NCBI RefSeq assembly: GCF_010731755.1
Contig: NZ_AP022589.1
Location: forward strand, 4,030,001 to 4,094,000
DNA: 64,000 bases
Direction: 5' to 3'
DNA from: Mycolicibacter minnesotensis
Lineage (GTDB): Bacteria > Actinomycetota > Actinomycetes > Mycobacteriales > Mycobacteriaceae
Shown: positions 1-9,060 of the stretch, in pieces
How positions within the stretch are numbered: the stretch's first letter is position 1
How the letters are laid out: every line of letters starts with the position of its first letter
Position numbers and translations under genes: made by a program
Notes under the pieces: generated by a model
Told to the model about the DNA's origin: nothing
The model's input: the letters and a program-made list of their open reading frames with translations, nothing else
The model's database searches: none

Positions 1-643
1 GTGCCTCGGCCAGCACTTCGTCGAACTGTTCGAGTGAATCCACCTCGACTTCGCAGGGCACCTGCGAAGCGGCGGCTCGAACGGCCCGCAGCGCCGCGGC
101 CACCGAACCGGCCGCGGCGACGTGATTGTCCTTGATCAGGGCGGCGTCGCCGAGTCCCATCCGATGATTCACCCCGCCACCGACCCGCACCGCGTACTTC
201 TGCAGCACCCGCAGGCCCGGCAGCGTCTTGCGCGTGTCGCGGATGCGCGCCGAGGTGCCGTCCACGGCATCGACCCAGGCCGCGGTGGCGGTGGCGATCC
301 CGGACAGGTGGCAGACCAGGTTGAGCATGGTGCGCTCGGCGGTCAGCAGACCGCGAGTATCGGCCGTCAGCCGCAATACCGCTGCCCCGGCCGGGACCCG
401 GGACCCGTCGGCCGCCCGGTCGAGCACCCGATAGCCGTCGGCGCCCAGTACCTCGTCAAGGACCAGCAGGGCCAGGTCCACACCGGCGATCACCCCGGGC
501 ACCCGGGTGACCATGGCAGCCTCGGCGGTCACGCCGGCAGGTACGGTCGCCGCGGTGGTGACATCGGGTCCGTAGCGCAGATCCTCATCGAGCGCGAGGG
601 CAATGACCTGGCGCGCTTCGGCAAGTTCGGTCTCGGACAGCAT
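1..643 (-). CDS. nadC: Nicotinate-nucleotide pyrophosphorylase (NadC), 3' end outside window
   Basis: NadC converts quinolinate and PRPP to nicotinate mononucleotide, the last dedicated step of de novo NAD synthesis in the cytoplasm. About 214 residues are present, against roughly 285 for the family, so the C-terminus lies beyond the left edge. The translation has the family stretches TADTRGLLTAERTMLNLVCH, RDTRKTLPGLRVLQKYAV and GGGVNHRMGLGDAALIKDNH, which carry the substrate-binding Arg, Lys and His residues. The ATG at 643 shares one base with the nadB stop (TGATG); a GTG at 646 is also possible. It is the third gene of a nadA-nadB-nadC operon with overlapping junctions, so it should share the NrtR-controlled promoter upstream of nadA. 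Confidence 0.93.
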   Translation of the reverse strand, partial: MLSETELAEARQVIALALDEDLRYGPDVTTAATVPAGVTAEAAMVTRVPGVIAGVDLALLVLDEVLGADGYRVLDRAADGSRVPAGAAVLRLTADTRGLLTAERTMLNLVCHLSGIATATAAWVDAVDGTSARIRDTRKTLPGLRVLQKYAVRVGGGVNHRMGLGDAALIKDNHVAAAGSVAAALRAVRAAASQVPCEVEVDSLEQFDEVLAEA

Positions 644-2223
644 CACGATGCGACTCCCGCGGGTGTTTCGAGCACGACGACGCCGTCGCGCAGGACAAGG
701 GTGGAACTGCGAGCCCGGGCTGGGTCGGCCCCCGGGTATTCCGACCGGTGGTGACAACCCCGGCTCTCGGTGCGCGCCGACGCCGCCGCCGCGACCACCG
801 TGGCAGTCAATGTCAGCGCGGCATCCTCGACGTCGGCCCGGTCAGCTACCGGGCCCACCTCAGCGCTGGCAAGCACATCCTGCAACCGGGCCAGCCCTGC
901 TGCGTCGCGGACCACCGAGGCATCGCGCGACATAGCGTCCTGCAGAATCCGCCGGGGCAGTATTGGGCGCCCCACGGCATCCGAAGCCCGGGACTGGACC
1001 CGGCCCACGGCTATGGCATGCGTCGCGGCCTCGGCGCCGGCCCGCGCGCCCACCACCAATCCCTCCAACAGGCTGTTGGAGGCCAATCGGTTGGCGCCAT
1101 GCATTCCGGTTCGGCCCACCTCGCCCGCGGCGAACAGCCCGGCCAGATCGGTGCGACCCGCGACATCGGTGACGATTCCGCCGCAGCTGTAGTGCGCGCC
1201 TGGAACCACCGGAATCGGTTGCCGGACAGGGTCAATACCGGCGTGGCGGCACGCCGCGGTGACGGTGGGGAAACGCTCCTCGAACCCGTCGATTCCACGG
1301 GCGTCCAGATACACACAGGGGTCACCGGTCTGCCGCAGCCGCGCGTCGATGGCCCCAGCCACCACGTCGCGCGGCGCCAGGTCCCCCATCGGATGCACCC
1401 CTTCGGTGATGGAGGCCCCCCGGGCGTCGATCAATCTGGCGCCCTCCCCGCGCACCGCCTCGGTGATCAGCGGCCTGCGTCCCCCGCCGGCGCTACCTCC
1501 CGAGAACAGCATCGTCGGATGGAACTGGATGAATTCCAGGTCGCTCACCGTGGCCCCGGCCCACAGCGCCAGGGCCACCCCGTCTCCCGTCGCGCCTCCC
1601 GGGTTGGTGGTCGCCCGGTACAAGTGGCCCAATCCGCCGGTCGCCAGCACCACCGAGGGAGCGTGGATCACGCCGATGCCATCGCCATTGGCCACCAGCA
1701 CGCCGGTGACGTGGTCGGTGTCGCGCAGCACCTGCAGCACCACATGACCGCCGCGGACATCCAGGACGGTCGCGGCGTGGTCCAGCGCACGCTGCACTTC
1801 GGCCCCGGTGGCGTCGCCGCCGGCATGAATGATGCGGCGCCGGGAGTGCCCGCCTTCGCGGGTGAGCGCCCAGGTCCCGTCCGAGCCCTGGTCGAACACC
1901 GCCCCCGCACCGGCCAGGTCGGCGACCGCGCGGTAGCCGTCGGCCACGATCGAGGTCACCGCGTCGCGATCGCACAACCCGCCACCTGCGGCCATGGTGT
2001 CGGCAACGTGGGCCGCCACCGAGTCGTCCGTGTCCGGCAACACCACCGCGATGCCGCCCTGGGCATAGTGCGTCGCCGTTGCCGCCGATCCCGCGGCCGA
2101 CTTGCTGAGGACTACGACGTCGCTCCCGGCCCGGTGCGCGGCCCGCGCCGCCGCCAGCCCGCCGACACCCGTGCCGATGACGACGACGTCGGCACGTTGC
2201 TGCCAGGTGGGCCCAGTGGTCAC
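643..2223 (-). CDS. nadB: L-aspartate oxidase (NadB)
   Basis: NadB is an FAD enzyme that oxidises L-aspartate to iminoaspartate, the first step of NAD synthesis, and passes the product to NadA. The 526-residue protein opens with the FAD-binding Rossmann motif [20 protein letters not shown]. It also has [12 protein letters not shown] near residue 55 and the succinate dehydrogenase/fumarate reductase-type region with [10 protein letters not shown] and [13 protein letters not shown], followed by the C-terminal FAD segment [20 protein letters not shown]. The length is normal for the family. The GTG start at 2223 overlaps the nadA stop by four bases (GTGA), and its own stop overlaps nadC, so the three genes are very probably co-translated. 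Confidence 0.96.
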   Translation of the reverse strand: MTTGPTWQQRADVVVIGTGVGGLAAARAAHRAGSDVVVLSKSAAGSAATATHYAQGGIAVVLPDTDDSVAAHVADTMAAGGGLCDRDAVTSIVADGYRAVADLAGAGAVFDQGSDGTWALTREGGHSRRRIIHAGGDATGAEVQRALDHAATVLDVRGGHVVLQVLRDTDHVTGVLVANGDGIGVIHAPSVVLATGGLGHLYRATTNPGGATGDGVALALWAGATVSDLEFIQFHPTMLFSGGSAGGGRRPLITEAVRGEGARLIDARGASITEGVHPMGDLAPRDVVAGAIDARLRQTGDPCVYLDARGIDGFEERFPTVTAACRHAGIDPVRQPIPVVPGAHYSCGGIVTDVAGRTDLAGLFAAGEVGRTGMHGANRLASNSLLEGLVVGARAGAEAATHAIAVGRVQSRASDAVGRPILPRRILQDAMSRDASVVRDAAGLARLQDVLASAEVGPVADRADVEDAALTLTATVVAAAASARTESRGCHHRSEYPGADPARARSSTLVLRDGVVVLETPAGVAS

Positions 2224-3272
2224 TTGCTGACCGGGACGGAATGTCCGATCGCGATCATCCGCTGCACGCTGCGGGCAGCCAGTCGGGCGGTCTCGGGGTC
2301 GACGTGGATCTCGTCAGCCCCCTCGGTGAGGCTGCGCAGCAAGGCCGCCGGGGTGATCATCTTCATGTACTTGCAGGCCGCCTTGCGGTTGACCGCCTCG
2401 AAGTCCACCTGCGGTGCGGCCTTGCGCAGCTGGTGGATCATGCCGATCTCGGTGGCCACCAGCACCTTGCGGGCCCCGGTGCGGGCGGCCTCTTCGAGCA
2501 TGCCGCCGGTCGAAAGGATCTTGACCTGCTCCGCGGGGAAGTGACCCTCGCCGACCAGATACAGCGACGACGTCGCGCAGCCGCACTCGGGGTGCACGAA
2601 CAGTTCGGCGTCGGGGTTGGCGCGCGCCTTCTCTTCGAGCTCGTCGCCGTTGATGGCGGCGTGCACGTGGCATTCGCCGGCCCAGATACGGATGTTGTCG
2701 CGGCCGGTGACCCGCTTGACGTGCTGGCCCAGGAATTGGTCCGGCAGAAACAGCACCTCACGGTCCGGGTCGATCGCGTTGACCACGTCGACGGCGTTCG
2801 ACGAGGTGCAGCAGTAGTCGGTCAAGGCCTTCACCGCCGCCGTGGTGTTCACGTAGGACACCACTACCGCGTCGGGGTATTCGCTGCGCCAGGCCCGCAG
2901 TTCCTCGGCGGTGATCGAGTCGGCCAGGGAGCAGCCCGCGCGGGTGTCTGGCAGCAGCACCGTCTTGTCCGGGGACAGAATCTTGGCGGTCTCAGCCATG
3001 AAGTGCACGCCGCAGAACACGATGGTGTCCTCCTCGGCGGTGGCCGCGATGCGCGCCAGCGCCAAGGAGTCACCGACGTGGTCGGCGATGTCTTGGATCT
3101 CCGGCAGCTGGTAGTTGTGGGCCAGGATCGTGGCATTGCGTTCGTGCTTGAGCCGGAGGACCTCGGCCACCCACTCCTCATCAGGCTCGATGCCGCCGTA
3201 TCCGGCCGGCGAGTTCACGATGCGGTCGGCCAGCTTGCCCGCCTGCACACCGTTGTCGGTGAGGGTGGTCAT
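2220..3272 (-). CDS. nadA: Quinolinate synthase (NadA)
   Basis: NadA condenses iminoaspartate with dihydroxyacetone phosphate to quinolinate using a [4Fe-4S] cluster. The protein is 350 residues. It carries [36 protein letters not shown]-type substrate segments, [13 protein letters not shown] and [10 protein letters not shown], with the cluster cysteines of the family. The open frame runs further upstream to 3542, but that extension would cross the divergent nrtR gene. The ATG at 3272 has a strong GGAG ribosome binding site about 7 bases upstream and gives the family N-terminus, so it was chosen. It is the first gene of the nadABC operon and faces nrtR across a 45-base gap containing an operator. 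Confidence 0.96.
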   Translation of the reverse strand: MTTLTDNGVQAGKLADRIVNSPAGYGGIEPDEEWVAEVLRLKHERNATILAHNYQLPEIQDIADHVGDSLALARIAATAEEDTIVFCGVHFMAETAKILSPDKTVLLPDTRAGCSLADSITAEELRAWRSEYPDAVVVSYVNTTAAVKALTDYCCTSSNAVDVVNAIDPDREVLFLPDQFLGQHVKRVTGRDNIRIWAGECHVHAAINGDELEEKARANPDAELFVHPECGCATSSLYLVGEGHFPAEQVKILSTGGMLEEAARTGARKVLVATEIGMIHQLRKAAPQVDFEAVNRKAACKYMKMITPAALLRSLTEGADEIHVDPETARLAARSVQRMIAIGHSVPVSK

Positions 3273-3294
3273 GGGTGACTCCTTCGCAAAACAG

Positions 3295-3317
3295 GTTTTC
3301 GACTTATAATCGAAAAC
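3295..3317. promoter_or_regulatory. NrtR operator between nadA and nrtR
   Basis: A perfect inverted repeat with 8-base arms, GTTTTCGA at 3295-3302 and TCGAAAAC at 3310-3317, is separated by 7 bases. It lies between divergent nadA and nrtR and overlaps a TATAAT -10 element on the plus strand. NrtR proteins are known to bind palindromes in front of NAD genes, so this is the expected repressor site. The binding assignment is inference; the symmetry is seen directly. Confidence 0.8.
3305..3310 (+). promoter_or_regulatory. -10 element of a likely leaderless nrtR promoter
   Basis: A consensus TATAAT ends 7 bases before the GTG at 3318. That spacing places the transcription start at or next to the first base of the start codon, so the nrtR message is probably leaderless, a common mycobacterial arrangement. 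The hexamer lies inside the inverted repeat, so NrtR bound there should block its own transcription. Confidence 0.6.
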
Positions 3318-4010
3318 GTGGTTCATACTAACACCGCGCACGAAGTGCTCACCGCGGTCTTCCAGGTTGGCGGCCTCGACCAGCGCCGACCCCGACTCAA
3401 CGTGCTGCTCTGGGAGCGTGCCCGCGAACCGCAGTCGGGTCGCTGGTCCCTGCCGGGTGGCCTGCTGCGCACCGACGAGGACGTGACGGCCTCGGCACGC
3501 CGCCAGCTTGCTGAGAAGGTCGATCTGCGTGAGATCGCCCACCTTGAGCAGCTGGCTGTGTTTTCCGACCCTGGCCGGGTGCCTGGTGTTCGCACCATCG
3601 CCTCGACGTTTCTGGGCCTGGTGCCCTCCCCCGCCGACCCGGAGCTACCCAGCGACACCCATTGGCATCCGGTCGACGACCTACCGCCGATGGCGTTCGA
3701 TCATGGCCCCATGGTGGCGCACGCCCGAAGCCGACTGGTCGCGAAGATGTCGTATACCAACATCGGATTCGGTTTGGCTCCAACAGAATTCATACTGTCG
3801 ACGCTCCGGGATATTTACAGCGTCGTGTTGGGGTACCAAGTCGATGCCACCAACCTGCAGCGGGTGTTGGTGCGCCGCGGAGTGATCACCCGGACCGGAA
3901 CCACCGCCCGATCCGGGCGCAGCGGGGGCCGTCCGGCGGCCCGCTACCGGTTCACCGAGTCCGAACTTCGCGTCACCGACGAATTTGCCGCATTGCGGCC
4001 GCCCGGGTGA
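3318..4010 (+). CDS. nrtR: NrtR, Nudix-related repressor of NAD synthesis
   Basis: This 230-residue protein has an N-terminal Nudix-like domain (residues about 8-140, with [19 protein letters not shown] and a degenerate Nudix box around [16 protein letters not shown]) fused to a C-terminal winged helix (about 150-225, with [16 protein letters not shown]). This is the architecture of NrtR repressors, which sense ADP-ribose-type NAD metabolites and control nad genes. The catalytic Nudix glutamates are not all kept, as expected for a regulator. It is divergent from nadABC, and M. tuberculosis Rv1593c occupies the same position. The GTG start at 3318 directly follows the operator and fits a leaderless transcript. 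Confidence 0.87.
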   Translation: MVHTNTAHEVLTAVFQVGGLDQRRPRLNVLLWERAREPQSGRWSLPGGLLRTDEDVTASARRQLAEKVDLREIAHLEQLAVFSDPGRVPGVRTIASTFLGLVPSPADPELPSDTHWHPVDDLPPMAFDHGPMVAHARSRLVAKMSYTNIGFGLAPTEFILSTLRDIYSVVLGYQVDATNLQRVLVRRGVITRTGTTARSGRSGGRPAARYRFTESELRVTDEFAALRPPG

Positions 4011-4052
4011 GTCGACTGGAATCTTAACGCCTTCTTAAGCGACAATGCCCTG

Positions 4053-5375
4053 ATGGACTTCGACAGCCTCGCCCGAGAAACATCTGTCGAGTGGATCGGG
4101 CAGGCCCCGCACGAGCCGCTGCAACCCGGCTCACGCCCCCTGCTGCCCGCTCAGGACCCGTTCTACGAGCCGCCAGAGGGCTTCCAGCACGCGGCGCCCG
4201 GCACCGTGCTGCGCTCCCGTGAGGTCGAATTGGCCTTCTTGGGCCTGATTCCCCAGCGCCTGCACGCCACCCAGCTGCTCTACCGCAGCAACGACCGCAA
4301 CGACATCGCCCAAGCGGCGGTCACCACTGTGGTGGTGCCGGCCGGACACGACCGGGCCCGCCCCTGCCCGATCGTGTCGTACCAGTGTGCGATCGACGCG
4401 GTGGACGGCCGCTGCTTCCCCTCCTTCGCGCTACGCCGGCGCGCCAAGGCCCACGGCTCGTTCACCCAGCTGGAGTTCGTGCTGATCGCCGCCATCCTGG
4501 CGCAAGGCTGGGCGGTGTCGATTCCCGACCACGAGGGCCGCGACGGCCACTGGGGAGCGCCATTGGAGCCGGGCTACTTCGTGCTCGACGGACTGCGCGC
4601 GGCATTGGCCAGCGAGCAGGTGGGCCTCTCGGCTGACGCCCCGATCGGACTGTGGGGTTATTCCGGCGGGGGACTGTCTACGGCCTGGGCCGCTGAGGTC
4701 TGCGGCAACTACGCGCCGGAGCTCAAGATCGTCGGGGTGGCCCTGGGCTCTCCGGTCGGCGACCTGGGCAACACGCTGCTACGGCTGAACGCGTCATTCT
4801 GGTCCGGCCTGCCCGCCCTCATGATCGCCGCGCTGCGGCGGGTGTATCCAGACCTCGACGCATTCGTCGAACAACACGCCACCACCGACGGGCGCGCGCT
4901 GATGCGGATGCTGGAGTCGACCAGCACTGCGGCGGCGGTGCTGCGGCTGCATCACCGGTCCCTGAGCTCCTACATCGACAAGCCCCTCAATGAGCTGGTG
5001 GAGACGCCGGTGGTCCAGCAGGTGTTCAACGAGACCCGGCTCGGTGGGACAGCGCCGGCTCCGCCGATCCTGATGCTGCAGGCCATTCACGACCAGGTGA
5101 TCTCCGTCCACGACATCGACACGCTCGCCGCGGCCTACACCGCCGGCGGAGCACGGGTGACCTACCACCGCGACCTGCTCAGCGAACACATCACGTTGCA
5201 TCCGGTGTCGACGCCGATGGTGCTGGACTGGTTGCGTGACCGCTTCGCCAACAGGCCGCTGCCACAGGACCAGGTCCACCGCGACTGGCCGGCGTTGCTG
5301 AACCCCAAGACCTACCTCGGGCTGGCCCGGCTCGGCCTGGTGGCGGCACGCGTCATCACCGGCGGGGCGGTGTAA
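4053..5375 (+). CDS. Secretory-lipase-type alpha/beta hydrolase (Rv1592c-like)
   Basis: This 440-residue alpha/beta hydrolase resembles the fungal/actinobacterial LIP secretory lipase family. The nucleophile elbow is GYSGGG with Ser at about residue 204. ILMLQAIHDQVISVHDID supplies the likely acid Asp, and SEHITLHPVSTPMVLDWL supplies the likely catalytic His. The N-terminal AQDPFYEPP and APGTVLRSREV segments match the family. No clear signal peptide is seen, so location is uncertain. The length agrees with M. tuberculosis Rv1592c, which sits at the same place next to nrtR. The substrate cannot be read from sequence; acyl ester hydrolysis is the family activity. Confidence 0.82.
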   Translation: MDFDSLARETSVEWIGQAPHEPLQPGSRPLLPAQDPFYEPPEGFQHAAPGTVLRSREVELAFLGLIPQRLHATQLLYRSNDRNDIAQAAVTTVVVPAGHDRARPCPIVSYQCAIDAVDGRCFPSFALRRRAKAHGSFTQLEFVLIAAILAQGWAVSIPDHEGRDGHWGAPLEPGYFVLDGLRAALASEQVGLSADAPIGLWGYSGGGLSTAWAAEVCGNYAPELKIVGVALGSPVGDLGNTLLRLNASFWSGLPALMIAALRRVYPDLDAFVEQHATTDGRALMRMLESTSTAAAVLRLHHRSLSSYIDKPLNELVETPVVQQVFNETRLGGTAPAPPILMLQAIHDQVISVHDIDTLAAAYTAGGARVTYHRDLLSEHITLHPVSTPMVLDWLRDRFANRPLPQDQVHRDWPALLNPKTYLGLARLGLVAARVITGGAV

Positions 5376-5994
5376 TCCCCTCGTCCGGGGCCGATTCGGG
5401 CGTCAGCGGCTGTCCGGCGGGCTCGGGCGGATAGCCGCCGAGGTCTTCGCGGGTACTCCAGGTGGCGCACAAGCCGTACACCAGCGCTGCAACGGCCGCC
5501 GGCAACAGTAAGGTGGCCGCAATCTGCAGCGGCGAGTGGCCGAAGAACACTGGTGGCCCCTCCGCGACATAGTGCACCCGATGCTCCGGGGTCACCGGGG
5601 CCGCATCCACGTCGATGGTGCCGTAGCGGCGGCGCACCAGGACGCTTCCGGTCAGCACCGCCAGGGCCGCCCCGGCAGTCAGGCCCACCGACAGTCCCGC
5701 GACCATGCCCGGTCCGCGATGTGCTCGCCACTGCCAGGCCAGGACGGCCGCCGTCACGGCCACCACACCCCATAACCCGATCAGCAGGAACGGCGCGATA
5801 AAAAAGTTCTCGGCCTCGTTGCCCAGGTAGGCCTGCACCCGTTCCCCACTGCGGGTGAGTGCCACCACGCCGTGAATGGGTGGGGCGATCCACGCCCAGA
5901 GGGCTCCGACCGGCAGACCGACCGCGGTCAATCCCCCGGCGAGCACCAGGCGTGCCCGGCCGCGCGTGAGCCGCGGGGCTGGGTTGAAAGTCAC
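5356..5994 (-). CDS. DUF2567 membrane protein (Rv1591-like)
   Basis: This is a 212-residue membrane protein of unknown function. Hydrophobic segments lie near [59 protein letters not shown] and [19 protein letters not shown], giving about four membrane passes and a Pro-rich cytoplasmic-type tail. The frame extends to 6051, but GTG at 5994 overlaps the stop of the upstream small gene by four bases (GTGA) and is the better start. It is the third gene of the bioB-bsaP-DUF2567 operon, as in M. tuberculosis (Rv1589-Rv1591). Its 3' end overlaps the convergent lipase gene by 20 bases. A role with biotin is suggested only by position. Confidence 0.8.
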   Translation of the reverse strand: MTFNPAPRLTRGRARLVLAGGLTAVGLPVGALWAWIAPPIHGVVALTRSGERVQAYLGNEAENFFIAPFLLIGLWGVVAVTAAVLAWQWRAHRGPGMVAGLSVGLTAGAALAVLTGSVLVRRRYGTIDVDAAPVTPEHRVHYVAEGPPVFFGHSPLQIAATLLLPAAVAALVYGLCATWSTREDLGGYPPEPAGQPLTPESAPDEGITPPRR

Positions 5995-6230
5995 CTCTGG
6001 GTGTCCAGGTCGGTCGAGTCCACCAGACCGTGCCGCGAGCACTTGGCCCACCAGCCATCCGGCCGGACCTGCACCATCATCCGGCGTCCGCAGGAGGCAC
6101 AGAATCGGGGCGGTTCCAGCCCCAATTGGGCCGCGGTGGGCAGTGCTGCACCAGCGGGATCATCGATCTGGACACCGGTGTAGACGTTGTAGACACCGGC
6201 TCCGAGGGCAGCGGGCAGGTCGCGGACCAT
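5991..6230 (-). CDS. bsaP: Biotin synthase auxiliary protein BsaP (Rv1590-like)
   Basis: This 79-residue protein has a compact cysteine cluster, [13 protein letters not shown] followed by KCSRHG, giving three Cys and one His, which suits metal or Fe-S cluster binding. It starts at ATG 6230, sharing one base with the bioB stop (TGATG), so it is translationally coupled to bioB. The M. tuberculosis neighbour of bioB, Rv1590, has been described as an auxiliary protein (BsaP) needed for mycobacterial biotin synthase to make biotin from dethiobiotin; size, position and cysteine pattern fit that protein. The family assignment rests on synteny and pattern, not on an alignment. Confidence 0.75.
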   Translation of the reverse strand: MVRDLPAALGAGVYNVYTGVQIDDPAGAALPTAAQLGLEPPRFCASCGRRMMVQVRPDGWWAKCSRHGLVDSTDLDTQR

Positions 6231-7228
6231 CAGAGGCTGGCGTTGAGTGCCTTGATCGGCATCTGCAAATCGTCGAGCAGTTCCAGGTCGGTCTCGGCCG
6301 GCCGGCCCAGCGTGGTCAGGTAGTTGCCGACGATGATCGCATTGATGCCGCCCAGGATGCCCTGCTTGGCTCCCAGGTCACCCAGCGTGATCTCCCGGCC
6401 GCCGGCGAACCGCAGCATGGTGCGCGGCAGCGCCAGCCGGAAGGCGGCGACGGCGCGCAGCGCATCGGCGGGCGGCAGTACCTCCAAGTCGCCGAACGGG
6501 GTTCCCGGCCGCGGGTTGAGGAAGTTCAAGGGGACCTCGTGGGGATTCAGTTCGGCCAGGTCGGCAGCGAACTCCGCGCGCTGCTCCAGCGTCTCCCCCA
6601 TGCCCAGGATGCCGCCGCAACAGACCTCCATGCCGGCTTCGGCCACCATGCGCAGGGTCTCCCAGCGCTCCTCCCAGGTGTGAGTGGTGACGACCTTGGT
6701 GAAGTGCGATCGGGCGGTCTCCAGATTGTGGTTGTAGCGGTGCACGCCCATGGCGGCCAGCTGGTCCACCTGCTCCTGGTTCAGCATGCCCAGCGAGCAG
6801 GCGATCTGGATGTCGACCTCGTTGCGGATGGCTTCGATTCCCGCTGAGACCTGGGCCAGCAGCCGCTCATCGGGACCGCGAACGGCGGCGACGATGCAGA
6901 ATTCGGTGGCGCCGGTCTTGGCCGTCTGCTTGGCGGCCTCGACCAGGCTGGGGATATCGAGCCAGGCACTGCGGACCGGCGAGGAGAACAAGCCCGATTG
7001 CGAGCAGAAGTGGCAATCTTCCGGGCAGCCGCCGGTCTTCAGACTGATGATGCCCTCGACCTCGACCTCCGGGCCACACCAGCGCATCCGCACATCGTGG
7101 GCCAAGGAGAGCAGCTCCTCGAGCCGCTCGTCGGGCAGCTGCAGCACCTCAAGAACCTGATCCTGCCGCAACGCCTCGCCGCGTTCGAGTACCTGTTCCC
7201 GGGCCAATGCCAGGATGTCGTCGGTCAT
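6230..7228 (-). CDS. bioB: Biotin synthase (BioB)
   Basis: BioB is a radical SAM enzyme that inserts sulfur into dethiobiotin to make biotin. The 332-residue protein has the radical SAM cysteine motif [12 protein letters not shown] (Cys 68, 72 and 75) for the [4Fe-4S] cluster. It also has [22 protein letters not shown] and [11 protein letters not shown], with residues typical of the [2Fe-2S] sulfur-donor site and substrate pocket. The length is normal. It heads an operon with bsaP and a DUF2567 gene and is divergent from bioQ; a BioQ-type box lies between them. GGGGAG about 8 bases ahead of ATG 7228 serves as ribosome binding site. Confidence 0.96.
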   Translation of the reverse strand: MTDDILALAREQVLERGEALRQDQVLEVLQLPDERLEELLSLAHDVRMRWCGPEVEVEGIISLKTGGCPEDCHFCSQSGLFSSPVRSAWLDIPSLVEAAKQTAKTGATEFCIVAAVRGPDERLLAQVSAGIEAIRNEVDIQIACSLGMLNQEQVDQLAAMGVHRYNHNLETARSHFTKVVTTHTWEERWETLRMVAEAGMEVCCGGILGMGETLEQRAEFAADLAELNPHEVPLNFLNPRPGTPFGDLEVLPPADALRAVAAFRLALPRTMLRFAGGREITLGDLGAKQGILGGINAIIVGNYLTTLGRPAETDLELLDDLQMPIKALNASL

Positions 7229-7251
7229 GCGCGCGTGCTCCCCTCAAAAAT

Positions 7252-7264
7252 TGAACGGTGTTCA
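7252..7264. promoter_or_regulatory. BioQ box between bioB and bioQ
   Basis: TGAACGGTGTTCA is an inverted repeat with 5-base arms and a 3-base centre. Its reverse complement is identical to the box upstream of bioF at 10246-10258. It sits between divergent bioB and bioQ, next to a TAGGCT -10 element (7268-7273) that lies 6 bases before the bioQ GTG. TGAAC-N3-GTTCA is the site recalled for mycobacterial BioQ. Confidence 0.82.
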
Positions 7265-7279
7265 GGTTAGGCTAGCGGG

Positions 7280-7867
7280 GTGCAGCTGCACAAACGTGAC
7301 CCCAAGGACGAGATCGTCGCCGCGGCGACCGCCATCCTGGACGACTACGGCATCGCCGACCTGTCGATGCGCCGGCTGGCGCGTGAGCTCAATGTCAGCC
7401 CCAGCGCGCTGTACTGGCATTTCGCCAACAAGCAGCAGTTGCTGGGCGCGGTGGCTGATCGGGTGCTGGCGCCCGCGTGCGGCGACCCCGGGCCAGGCAC
7501 CTGGCAGTGGCAGATCCAGACCCTGGGCGAACGCCTGCGCGACGCCCTGCTGTCCCACACTGACGGGGCGGAACTGGTGTCGGCCAGCATGGCTGCGGGC
7601 CAATCCCAGGCGGCCACCGACATTCTGGCACTGCTGGCCAGGTCCGCAACGGCAGCCGGAGTGCACCCGGATCAGGCCGGGCAGGTCGCGCGCACCGTCG
7701 TCTACTACGTCTTGGGCTTCACCGCCGACGAGCAGTCCCGCCTGCAGTGGGACGCCGCCGGGGCCGCCGAGGTCACGCCCGACACCGATCCCAGCAGCGC
7801 GTTTGGCTTCGGCCTGGGGCTGCTGATCGACGGGCTGGCGATGCGGGCTGGGCTCACCGTCGGCTAA
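7280..7867 (+). CDS. bioQ: BioQ, TetR-family repressor of biotin genes
   Basis: This 195-residue TetR-family protein has an N-terminal helix-turn-helix at about residues 8-55 (EIVAAATAILDDYGI, MRRLARELNVSPSALYWHFA). The C-terminal ligand-binding half has few conserved residues, as usual. It is divergent from bioB with a TGAAC-N3-GTTCA box in the shared region and a second copy before bioF. This matches BioQ, the known biotin-synthesis repressor of mycobacteria and corynebacteria. The GTG start at 7280 lies 6 bases after a TAGGCT -10, suggesting a leaderless and autorepressed transcript. The 3' end overlaps the convergent 2H phosphoesterase gene by four bases. Confidence 0.87.
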   Translation: MQLHKRDPKDEIVAAATAILDDYGIADLSMRRLARELNVSPSALYWHFANKQQLLGAVADRVLAPACGDPGPGTWQWQIQTLGERLRDALLSHTDGAELVSASMAAGQSQAATDILALLARSATAAGVHPDQAGQVARTVVYYVLGFTADEQSRLQWDAAGAAEVTPDTDPSSAFGFGLGLLIDGLAMRAGLTVG

Positions 7868-8376
7868 CCACCGACGATCGGGTGCTCGGTGCGTGCGCCG
7901 CCATCCCAGCGCCGCAGCCCGACGAACCGGCCAGCCACCGCGGATCCGCCGGCGATGCGCTGAGCCCGGGCCAACTGATCCGGACCCACTCGGCGAGCCA
8001 GCGTCACATGGGGGGTCCACGCACCGGGCGTCGCGTTGGGCAACGGGCCAGGTGTCAGGTGCGGCGCACTGAGCCGATACACCTGTTCATGCAGTGTCAA
8101 CAGCACCACCGTCGGCACCACCAGTCGCGCCAGCACGCCGTGAGAGTGGCCGAAGATCAGCGTCGCTCCGAGCGTGCAGCTCAACGGCAGCCGGTCGGCC
8201 ACCGAACACAGCACGGCATCCACCCGCGGATCGATGCGCTCGGCGACCACGAGGGTCACGTGCGGACGGGCGGCCGGGGCCTGGCTGGGCACTCCGGCGG
8301 CGGCCAGCTCAGCCCAGATCCGCCGGATCGACGCCTCGGTATCGCCGTCGAAGACCAGCTCAATCGAGTGCACCAT
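7864..8376 (-). CDS. 2'-5' RNA ligase-like 2H phosphoesterase
   Basis: This 170-residue protein contains two HxTx motifs, HVTLVVAE (about residue 39) and HVTLARRV (about residue 123). These are the paired catalytic His motifs of the 2H phosphoesterase/2'-5' RNA ligase superfamily, which handles cyclic phosphate or 2'-5' linked nucleotide substrates. The ATG at 8376 follows the bioD stop after only three bases, so it is the last gene of the bioA-bioF-bioD unit, as Rv1571 is in M. tuberculosis. Its true substrate and any connection with biotin are unknown. Confidence 0.82.
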   Translation of the reverse strand: MVHSIELVFDGDTEASIRRIWAELAAAGVPSQAPAARPHVTLVVAERIDPRVDAVLCSVADRLPLSCTLGATLIFGHSHGVLARLVVPTVVLLTLHEQVYRLSAPHLTPGPLPNATPGAWTPHVTLARRVGPDQLARAQRIAGGSAVAGRFVGLRRWDGGARTEHPIVGG

Positions 8377-8379
8377 CGC

Positions 8380-9060
8380 TCAGCCCGCCAGCGTGCGCAC
8401 CCAGTCGAGGTCGAACGCGGTGGCACTCATAGCGGCGAACTCCGCATCGCCCAGCGCCCCGGCGCCTGCCGGCAGCACCGCACGTACCGGCGCCTGTCGG
8501 GCCAGCGCTCCCCGATTGCCGGTGGCGGCCGGTCCGGGCTGCTGAGGCCAACTGCCGATCACCAGTCCTGCACACGAGAGCCCTTGTCCGGCAAGTGATT
8601 CCAGAGTCAGCGCCGTGTGGTTGAGGGTACCCAGCTCCGCGCCGACCACCACCAATACGGCGGCACCGAGGTCGACCGCCAGATCTCGCAGGGTCACCTC
8701 ATCGGCGGCCAGCTCAACCAGCAGGCCACCGGCACCCTCGACCAGGGTCAGTTGTCCCGGCCGATCCGCACCGCGAATCAGCGACAGCAGGTCTGACCGC
8801 GTCGGCAGCGCCATCCCGGCCTGCTCGGCGGCGGCTAGCGGGGCCAACGGAGCCGGATAGCGGGCCGAAGCGAACAATTCAGTCACCCCGGACAGTCGGC
8901 GGACCTCAGCCAGGTCGTCGTCGCCGTCGGCGATTCCGGTCTGGACCGGCTTGCAGACCGCGACATCCAGACCCGCCTGCCGCGCAGCGCTGGCCAGCGC
9001 GGCGGTGGCGATCGTCTTACCCACCCCGGTCCCGGTTCCCGTGATGACAAGGACCGTCAC
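8380..9060 (-). CDS. bioD: Dethiobiotin synthetase (BioD)
   Basis: BioD carboxylates diaminopelargonate with CO2 and ATP to form the ureido ring of dethiobiotin. The 226-residue protein begins with the P-loop [15 protein letters not shown]. It also contains [19 protein letters not shown] and [10 protein letters not shown], the usual substrate, Mg and nucleotide-binding segments of the family. The GTG start at 9060 overlaps the bioF stop by four bases (GTGA), which implies coupling. The order bioA-bioF-bioD with a following 2H phosphoesterase agrees with M. tuberculosis Rv1568-Rv1571. Confidence 0.95.
   Translation of the reverse strand: MTVLVITGTGTGVGKTIATAALASAARQAGLDVAVCKPVQTGIADGDDDLAEVRRLSGVTELFASARYPAPLAPLAAAEQAGMALPTRSDLLSLIRGADRPGQLTLVEGAGGLLVELAADEVTLRDLAVDLGAAVLVVVGAELGTLNHTALTLESLAGQGLSCAGLVIGSWPQQPGPAATGNRGALARQAPVRAVLPAGAGALGDAEFAAMSATAFDLDWVRTLAG

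Noticed and set aside
748..2544. Long plus-strand open frame opposite nadB
   Set aside because: Arg/Gly/His-rich composition and exact opposition to a well-supported gene; it is a G+C-driven shadow frame.
2220..3542. N-terminally extended nadA
   Set aside because: The extension covers the nadA/nrtR operator and nrtR coding region; ATG 3272 with GGAG is the start.
7262..7275. IdeR iron-box half site in AGGTTAGGCTA before bioQ
   Set aside because: Only the left half matches; the right half is G-rich and the hexamer TAGGCT is explained as the -10 element.
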